Made by a program: the position numbers and the translations under genes. Shown piece by piece: positions 57,329 to 64,000 of a stretch of 64,000 nucleotides of DNA (its first letter is position 1; each line of letters begins with the position of its first letter). The stretch lies in NCBI RefSeq assembly GCF_000208745.1, contig NC_030859.1, positions 12,716,848 through 12,780,847 on the forward strand. The letters run 5' to 3'. The notes under the pieces are model-generated. The model ran no database searches. It was not told the DNA's origin and saw nothing but the letters and a program-made list of their open reading frames with translations. The DNA is from Theobroma cacao. Taxonomy: Eukaryota > Streptophyta > Magnoliopsida > Malvales > Malvaceae.

Positions 57329-59049
57329 TGAGCTAGGGAGTTTTTCACAGTGGTAATAACGAGAAGGGGAAGGGTCTCAAAAACCAAGTCCTATGCACCA
57401 CAAAAAAAAGATAATTTGCATCAGCAAATGACTTTTGTTTCTTATTTACTACAACAATTGTTGCAATTTAATAGAAATACAAGGTCACTAATTTCTCTAC
57501 CACCTCAAAGAGGGCATCACCACACCCAGTGCAGCGATGCTTTTCTAGGAAGAAACATTCCCGTCAACTATCCAAATAGTCATGCATAACTTCTTATCAG
57601 TATTGTTGTTAAAAGGAAAAAACTAGTTTGATTCACTTCAATATCTCAGGCCACAATCTTATAAAAGCAAATATATGATAAAAAGAGCAAAGAGCCATAT
57701 ATCTCAAAGTGGTAAGGAAGCAGACCTCATTAGATAAAATTTGGACTAAAATCAAAAAGCATGATGATAGATCTTAATATAAGTACATATTAGACTTCAC
57801 TTAATAGAAACCAAACAGAATCATGGTTCGTAAGAGAACACATGGAAAATCTGAGAACTAGCTGAATCTGTATTAGCAAATAGGATATGGTAATAAATTG
57901 CTTACAAGAATTAATAATCAAACCCTGAAAGAGTAGAACAATCCCAAACTCCATTTATCAAAACAAAATTTTAAATTTAAAACAACCCCTAAAAGTTCTA
58001 GAAATCATCAAATCATTATATTGTTAACTTAAAACTGAGTCCGCCACGTACAGCCAGAAAATAATAGAGATTTCCACACAAAACACTCTAAAAGATAATA
58101 TTTTTCATGATTTCCCCAAAAAACATTCTTAGTTCATCACCTCCATGCCCCACATCAATTTATTTTCCTAAGAGCATTTTAATATTGTCAAAATCATCAC
58201 TCAAAATATAGGTGGCTGCAAATGTCAAGATGGCTAAATTTATCATTTCAAAATTCTCATCAAATCTTGTTGGAGTAATAAGCCAATAAGTAGTAATATC
58301 TACAAAGCAAAGCACGATATATACACTAGGAACAAGTATATCTCATATTTATATCATGGTCAACCAGAGAGGGAAATAACCATGTTGCTAGGAAACACAC
58401 ACACATGCAACGTCTAATTTGATGGCTTATAACCAAGAAAGTTTAATAGGATTTCACAACATATTTTGCCTTCCCAAGTCATATTTTAAGCCCAAAACCT
58501 AGGAACATTCCAGGTGCAATCTTTATGAAAACAAATAACCAACTATTTCAAATAAAAAAGCTCAAAAGAGTATAACTTACTAAATGAAATTTGGTTAAAT
58601 ATCGTGCTTTGCTTTGAGACAAAGTTAATTATCTTATTTATATAGTACAATGTTACATCAGTAGGCCTCATGTTGTGCACTACTTGTGTCTCATTTTTTT
58701 GGCATAACACCTTAAGATTTTTTTCTCGTCCTTCTGCATCTCGTGCCTTGTACAAATTGACCTTAGCTCAATTTTAAATGATTTTTATACTTAAACATCC
58801 ACAAATCATATAAGATTAAATATAAAAATTAAATAATCAAATAATATATTTACAAAATAAATAAAAATAATAATTTCAAGACATTATTTTACGTGTAATA
58901 CTATTTCCTATTAACTAGATTCTGTTTGAGTCCCAAACTATTAAATTAATCAAAAAAATTTAAACATAAATATTTAAAAATTTAATTTGAGTTGAAAATT
59001 ATAAGATGAGTTGTTTTGAGAAAGTGAAAAATGTAACCAAGGATTGAAA
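57329..59049. other. AT-rich stretch without recognised genes
   Basis: It holds a plus-strand open frame at 57350-57589 and a minus-strand one at 58543-58755, neither recognisable. A short repeat 'acaaagcaaagcacgatat' occurs near 58300 and, inverted, near 58600. I see no LTR ends, primer sites or RNA genes here. Confidence 0.4.
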
Positions 59050-60064
59050 AAAAGAAGCTTTACTACAGGTCTCAAGTTGAATTAATAAGTTATCACAACC
59101 AACTCAATTGACATGAATATTATTCCAAAAGCTATTTTCTAAATCAAACTTTACTAGTTATTCCTAATTAGTTTCCAATTTCCATTTGACTAGTCATTAG
59201 TTTGCACTACTCTAGTCACACTAGAAATAAATAAATAACCTTCAACAATAAGTCAACCCACAATTCTAATTATTGGCCATTCATCAACAACTTAAAAATT
59301 AAACCTAACTCATTACTCACCTTAGTGAACTTGCAGTTGAATCCTTTAATAAAGATTAAAGAGGGAAAATTCTTTTAAGGGTTTTCTCAAGCTAAATTGA
59401 AGAGTCTCTGTCTCTAAAATGTTTAGCTAGTGAGAGAAAGTGCAGAGGAAAGACTTTTGAGGATCTTTGAGGTGAAAAAGTGAAAGAGCACAAAGAATTT
59501 TATGAAAAAGTGTACAAAAGCATGAGAATTGGAGTTAATTTGGGAAAGTTATGGAGGTTTCAAAGGTGGCCTCCATGGAAGATGGAAAGTTTGGAATGGA
59601 GAGAAGGGATGGGAAGAAGAAGAAGCTGTTGGAAGTGAGAAAAAACTTGCTAGAAAATTAGATATTTATTCCTAGGATTGACTAAAGTTCCACCTATTTT
59701 CAAAAATGCCATTACCTAGTTGACTTTGCCTTCTTTTTTCCTTTGGCTCAAACTTTTTACTCTTTTGACACTGAGAAAAAGTCCACAATAGATTAGAGGT
59801 ACTTGAGTTCATGAAAACTTAGAAGTTTAGATCTAATACCTAAAATGACCATTTTGCCATTATTGTGGAAATTATCATTATTTCTATTTTCTTCATTTAT
59901 TCATTATTATATACATCATTCATTTTTTCCTTAGGCTTACTTAGTCCTTAATAACATTAGAAAAACCCACTTCTAGGAGCTCACCAAGAAAATGACGGAA
60001 CTACCCCTAATCCAAGTCATCGTGTCTACCTCAGCTACACGTCTATGAAGGTCGAGGTTTCACA
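59050..60064 (-). repeat. Partial 3' LTR of H (C family)
   Basis: The minus strand starts TGTGAAACCTCGACC at 60064 and follows C1-C4 through the TATA region near 59665, the pyrimidine leader and the 'aaggtgagt' donor-like site near 59315-59325. Similarity fades at about 59050. Confidence 0.8.
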
Positions 60065-60076
60065 TTCTCCCCCACT
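60065..60076 (-). other. Polypurine tract of H
   Basis: The minus strand reads 'agtgggggagaa' directly before the LTR. This fixes the start of C-family LTRs at TGTGA/TGTGAAACC. Confidence 0.85.
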
Positions 60077-60938
60077 AAAAGAAATTCAGTCCCTGAATTT
60101 AAATCTAACTATAAGGTAGCGTACCTCTACGTATTAAAGAGGTGTGGATACTTTGTTCGCATCTCCTATTCAACTTTTTATGTTACCTCTTCACTGATGT
60201 GGTTTCGCCACAACACTTTCACTGAGGCTACATCCTTTGAATGGAGCTTTTTGACTTACCTCTCAAGGATAGCCACCGGTTGCTCTTCATACGTTAAGTC
60301 ATCTCTCAACTGAATTGTTTCATACCATATTACATGAGATAGATCTGGGTTATACTTCATAAGCATTGACATATAAAACATCGGATGGATATTCGAGAGG
60401 TCCAACGGTAGTGCCAAATGGTACGGTACTGTTCCAACCTTGTCTAAGATCTCGAAGGATCCTATATACCGAGGACTTAATTTTCCCTTTTACTGAACCT
60501 TATTGTCCCTTTTATTGGTGAGACCTTTAAAAATACATGATCCCTCACTTAAAACTCGAAGTCTCTTTGTCTGTTATCAACATATGACTTTTGTCTACCT
60601 TGCGCTGATAACATCCTATGTCAAATCATGCTTATCTTCTCAATGGCGTCTTGCACCAACTCTGGCCCCGAGAGTTTCCTTTCTCCCACCTTTAGCCACC
60701 AAATGGGTGACCTGCACCTTTGTCCATATAATGCCTCAAATGGTGCCATTTGGATGCTAGCTTGGACGCTATTGTTGTAAGCAAACTCCACTAAGGGTCG
60801 ATCCTAATCCCACTTGACCCCAAAGTCTATTACATATGCCCTCAGCATATCTTCCAATATTTGTATTGTTCATTCAGATTGCCCATCAGTCTAAGGGTGG
60901 AAAGCCGTGCTAAAATCTAACTTAATGCCCAACGCTTG
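60077..60938 (-). pseudogene. Integrase core end and C-terminal domain of H
   Basis: Minus strand: 'TAFHP*TDGQSE*TIQILEDM' near 60840-60905 (with the catalytic E, and stops within), 'LVEFAYNNS' near 60780, 'MAPFEALYGQRCR' near 60710-60750. It then runs to an end of the 'EMRTKYPHLFN' type near 60140-60170. Stops and a few shifts break it. The plus-strand frame at 60503-60760 is a shadow. Confidence 0.8.
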
Positions 60939-61199
60939 CTACAACTTTCCATAAAACTTATTGGTGAATTGTGTCCCTCTGTCAAACACTATAGAAATGG
61001 GGATACCATACAATCGTATTATCTCGTCCACATAAACTCGGGCATACTGGGCAGCCCCATATATAGTTTTAATTAGAAGAAAATGAGCTGACTTCGTTAA
61101 CCAATCTACTATGATCCAAATCGAGTTGTAGCCCCCACTAGTTCGAGGCAAGCCCACTACAAAGTCCATTGCAACATGCTCCCACTTCCATTCGAGCAC
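60939..61199 (-). pseudogene. Integrase core of H
   Basis: An open segment of 86 codons. 'HVAMDFVVGLPRTSGG' carries the first catalytic aspartate, 'WLTKSAHFLLIK' follows, and 'GIPISIVFDRGTQFTNKFYG' carries the second. A one-base shift near 61199 separates it from the zinc-binding part. Confidence 0.9.
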
Positions 61200-61985
61200 T
61201 ACAATGGTTGTAGTAGCCCTGCGAGCCTTTGGTGCTTGGCCTTAACCTGCTGACAAGCCAGGCATTTGGAGACAAACTCAGCTACATCTTTCTTAAGTCC
61301 TTCCCACCAGTATACCTCCCTCAAATCTGGATACATCTTTGTAGCTCCTGGGTGTACCACATATGCTACCGTATGCGCCTCCTCTAATATTTCTCTCTTC
61401 AATCCATCACTATTAGGCACATAAAGTCTGGTTCCATACCTCAATACTCCATCTGTGCATTTAGTAAACATTCTTCCTTTCCCTCCCTGAGGGTCCTCCA
61501 AGACCTTAGTTATGAACTCATCTTTACTTTGGGCTTCTCTAATCTGGTCTATTAAGATATGTTTAACTCTAAAATGTGCTAACAACACATTTGTCTCTGA
61601 AACTTCAAAATGCATAGCCACATCTCCTAAACCCTGCATCTCTCGAATCAAGGATCTCCTATCTACAGATATACGTGCCAGACTCCCCATCGACTTTCGA
61701 CTTAAGGCATCCGCCATTACATTAGCCATACCGGGATGACAGAGAATAGTATAGTCATAATCCTTAAACAACAAATCCACCTACGTTGTTGCAAGTTAAG
61801 ATCCCTCTGATGAAATATATGCTTTAATCTTTTGTGGTTTGTATATATTTCACAAGTCTCACCATAAAAATAATGTCTCCAAATCTTGCCATCTCTAAAT
61901 CATCCGTGGGGTAATTTTGCTCATGCCTTTTAAGTTGCCTCGATGCATCTGCAATCACCTTCCCATGCTGCATTACTACACACCC
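61199..61985 (-). pseudogene. RNase H end and integrase zinc-binding domain of H
   Basis: From 61985: '[14 protein letters not shown]' and '[19 protein letters not shown]', then a short deletion and a frame change. A degenerate '[20 protein letters not shown]' follows, and from 61780 a clean 193-codon frame with 'YTILCHPGMANVMADALSRK'. The HHCC domain is 'EEAHTVAYVVHPGATKMY' and 'FVSKCLACQQVKAKHQ', with all four ligands kept. The missing RT lies beyond element I or outside the window. Confidence 0.88.
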
Positions 61986-61991
61986 TAAACC

Positions 61992-63610
61992 TGTTAGGGA
62001 TTTAAATCATGCTAAGACAACTCATACGTAGCAAAATATTATTAAAATTTTAATCCCCAAAGCCATGGATCACTTTAATTGAAACTAATCTAGAAAAACC
62101 ACAAAAAAAATTATGACATACTTGAAAATATGCTTTCTTTGGTGGAGTCCTCCTTGGCTTTTCATTTTAACTTTTATACACCAAGCAGGACTTATCAAAC
62201 CATAGCAGCATAGTTGTCCTGCCTCTAATGGTGATCCACACAGTGATTTGCTGAAATCTCTTCACTAAGAGTGTGTGAATCCCTAAGTCGAAGTTTGTGC
62301 TAGCAAACTCTCAACTTTGAGCTCCCTTGTGTTTCTTTCTTTTCACTATGATCCTATCTCAACACATGAGAAAATAAAATAGAACTTTTCTATATATTCA
62401 AGAGGTGGCTAAGGGAGTCTTTTATAGAGTTAATTGACCAATAAGGATTACAAAATGTCTTGGGCTTATTGGGACTTTATTTAATACTTCATCAAATCAT
62501 ATTTGATTTAGCCCAATACTTAATTAGATTAAACCTCTATAAAATCAATTAGATCACATCCAATTGAACTCAAATTAATTTCGACAATTCACCTTATGTG
62601 TGTGACTCATTAGGTTCCCAACATGTTGGCAATAAATATAAATTAATTCAATTAATAATTTATATTTATATTTATAGATCATGAGCGGCATCTAGCAATA
62701 CATCATGACCGCTCAAATGTTAGGAGAGTCAATATGATTTGACTAACCTTTCAGTGTACAATATTTTAGTGTAATTCGATCCTTTCATCATATATCCCAG
62801 ATAGATAGAAAGCCTGGCTTGGTATTTACTTTCTAACATATCCATATTTATCCTGCAGCTTTTATATTGACCTATCAAGATTTCCTTGACCAAGGACTTT
62901 CAATCAATATAAGCCAGGAGCAAATGAGATATGTCCCCTTTAAATCACTTGGGGTGATGAATCCTCTCTAGACTACTCTTTCATCTTCGCATGCTTTATG
63001 CCATACCCAAAAGCACCCTATTTAAGCATCTGGTCATCTCCAAACCTATAGAGGTGAAATGAAAGCATGACAATTCACATACAAGATGACCTAGTATCAC
63101 AAGTCTAAGGATTACTTACACTACTGACACATGAGAGTATTTCTATAGACACTTGAGTGAAATACCAAATGGAACTCTCATAGCAGGTCATGTTGAGTGA
63201 ACTTGTTCCTTAACAAGCACCCACATACTATCCCCAAGTATTTCACATACTTCAACCTATGAGATCAATTGCTTACTTCTAAAGTAATGAGGCTTAGCAT
63301 GTACTAGCCTTTGAGCATTGTCAATTCCCTTATTCATGACAATACAATGACTAGGAACATATTTAGGAACAAGGCTTTGATGCATAAGAATCTCATAATT
63401 ATAACGTTTATAATTTCTTTGCAAGGCCATTATGTTCTAAGGACTTTATCTATGTAAGTCTCTCATAACTCCTTATAAATAAACTCATGGATAAAGAAAT
63501 GTCTTATACATTATATAAAATATCTGTAATGTATTTAACATTAAATATGACTAATTAATATAGTGTTTTAGAAGCATAAAATTGATTGGCTTGTAGGACT
63601 TACACTAACA
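61992..63610 (-). repeat. 3' LTR of copia element I
   Basis: On the plus strand it reads TGTTAGGGATTT...CACTAACA, 1619 bp. On the minus strand it begins TGTTAGTGTAAG right after the purine tract. It holds no open frame of note. Confidence 0.82.
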
Positions 63611-63624
63611 ATCTCCCACTAGCA
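63611..63624 (-). other. Polypurine tract of copia element I
   Basis: The minus strand reads 'gctagtgggagatt' just before the LTR, as in element D. Confidence 0.75.
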
Positions 63625-64000
63625 CTAAAGCCAATCGCCCATGTATAAAATACCAAAGCCCTCTAAATGGCGATCATGTTTCTGTTGGGACAGAACTTTA
63701 GTGAAAGGGTCAGCTAAGTTGTCCTCTATTGGTACTCTTTCTATATTAATATCACCTCTTCCAATGATCTCTCTAATCAAGTGATAACGTGCAATGCATG
63801 TTTGGATAGTTGATGAAACCTTTGTTTCTTTGCTTGCGCAATGGCTCAATTGTTGTCACAGTACAATGTTACAGGGTCAACAATGTTAGGAACCACACTA
63901 AGTTCAGTTACAAACTTCTTGATCCAAACTCTCTCATTTGCTGCTTTAGACGCGGAGATGTATTCAGCCTTGGTTGTTGAATCTGCAGTTGTTGCTTGCT
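63625..64000 (-). pseudogene. RNase H end of copia pol, element I (partial)
   Basis: From 64000 down: 'TKAEYISASKAANERVWIKK', 'YCDNN' followed by a TGA stop near 63852, then 'RYHLIREIIGRGDINIERV' and 'NLADPFTKVLSQ' at 63650-63790, ending 'GILYMGDWL'. This is the normal end of a copia polyprotein. The rest lies outside the window. Confidence 0.9.

Larger units (their letters stand above)
59050..61991 (-). mobile_element. Gypsy retrotransposon fragment H, parent type of the C LTR family
   Basis: On the minus strand: RNase H, integrase, C-terminal domain, purine tract, then the first kilobase of a family C LTR. The upstream part (RT, gag, 5' LTR) is cut off at 61991 by copia element I. The LTR is cut short at about 59050. 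It is the only copy in the window that joins C-type LTRs to coding sequence. Confidence 0.85.
61992..64000 (-). mobile_element. Ty1/copia element I, 3' end, runs off the window
   Basis: 3' LTR at 61992-63610, purine tract, then the end of pol on the minus strand. It inserted into the RNase H region of H. The left flank is AAACC (61987-61991); the matching flank is outside the window. It is not the same family as copia D, as the LTRs do not match. Confidence 0.85.

Noticed and set aside
58543..58755. Minus-strand frame of 70 codons beginning MYKARDAEGREKN
   Set aside because: It briefly recalls LINE proteins, but the likeness ends after about twelve residues and there are no LINE motifs nearby.
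60503..60760. Plus-strand frame of 85 codons
   Set aside because: It is the complement of the H integrase C-terminal region, which is readable on the minus strand.

Overview
The window looks like a heterochromatic, repeat-rich block of a flowering-plant (eudicot) nuclear genome. It is AT-rich and built almost entirely from long-terminal-repeat (LTR) retrotransposons nested in one another. The style of the elements (long-LTR Ty3/gypsy with an initiator-tRNA-Met primer site, a Tat/Athila-like gag, several Ty1/copia elements) fits many eudicots. The gag and LTR style reminds me of Malvales, but that is a weak impression. I see no intact host gene, no tRNA or rRNA gene and no CRISPR array.

Layout, left block (1-26666). 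A copia element on the minus strand (element D) spans about 603-26666. Its 3' LTR is at 603-2493 and its 5' LTR at 21667-26666. Its gag-pol lies between 2.5 and 10 kb and is full of stops. D has been hit by a gypsy LTR whose tail is 1-602, a solo gypsy LTR C1 (3479-5851), a solo Tat-like LTR F1 (6376-7985), a complete 10-kb gypsy-type element A (11457-21498, perfect TAAAA target duplication) and another solo LTR E (23279-26087). Element A has no recognisable gag-pol. It carries a small coding relic with two tandem HFPLGCG motifs resembling the N-terminal part of SUVH5/6-type histone methyltransferases.

Middle block (26712-49890). A Tat/Athila-like minus-strand element F, with gag and protease only, is split by solo LTR C2 (29619-32284) and by LTR C3 (33506-47038). 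C3 is itself split by a full-length gypsy element B (34107-45099). B keeps one reading frame over 4.4 kb of gag-pol, broken by about two dozen in-frame stops.

Right block (49891-64000). A new LTR-like sequence G truncates F and leads into about eleven tandem copies of a 180-bp satellite-like repeat (51.53-53.57 kb). Then come solo LTR C4 (53833-56420) inside a possible small TRIM-like element, and a non-repetitive stretch with a 300-bp exon-like gene relic (57.02-57.33 kb). A minus-strand gypsy fragment H (RNase H, integrase, partial LTR) follows; its LTR shows which superfamily the C solo LTRs belong to. A copia element I (3' LTR and RNase H end) runs off the right edge.

How the parts relate. 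Every polymerase gene seen is broken, so nothing here looks able to move by itself. The order of insertion can be read from the nesting: B entered C3, which entered F; A, C1, F1 and E entered D. In two cases (C1 in D, C3 in F) the host reading frame resumes in phase when one copy of the 5-bp target duplication is ignored, which confirms the boundaries.
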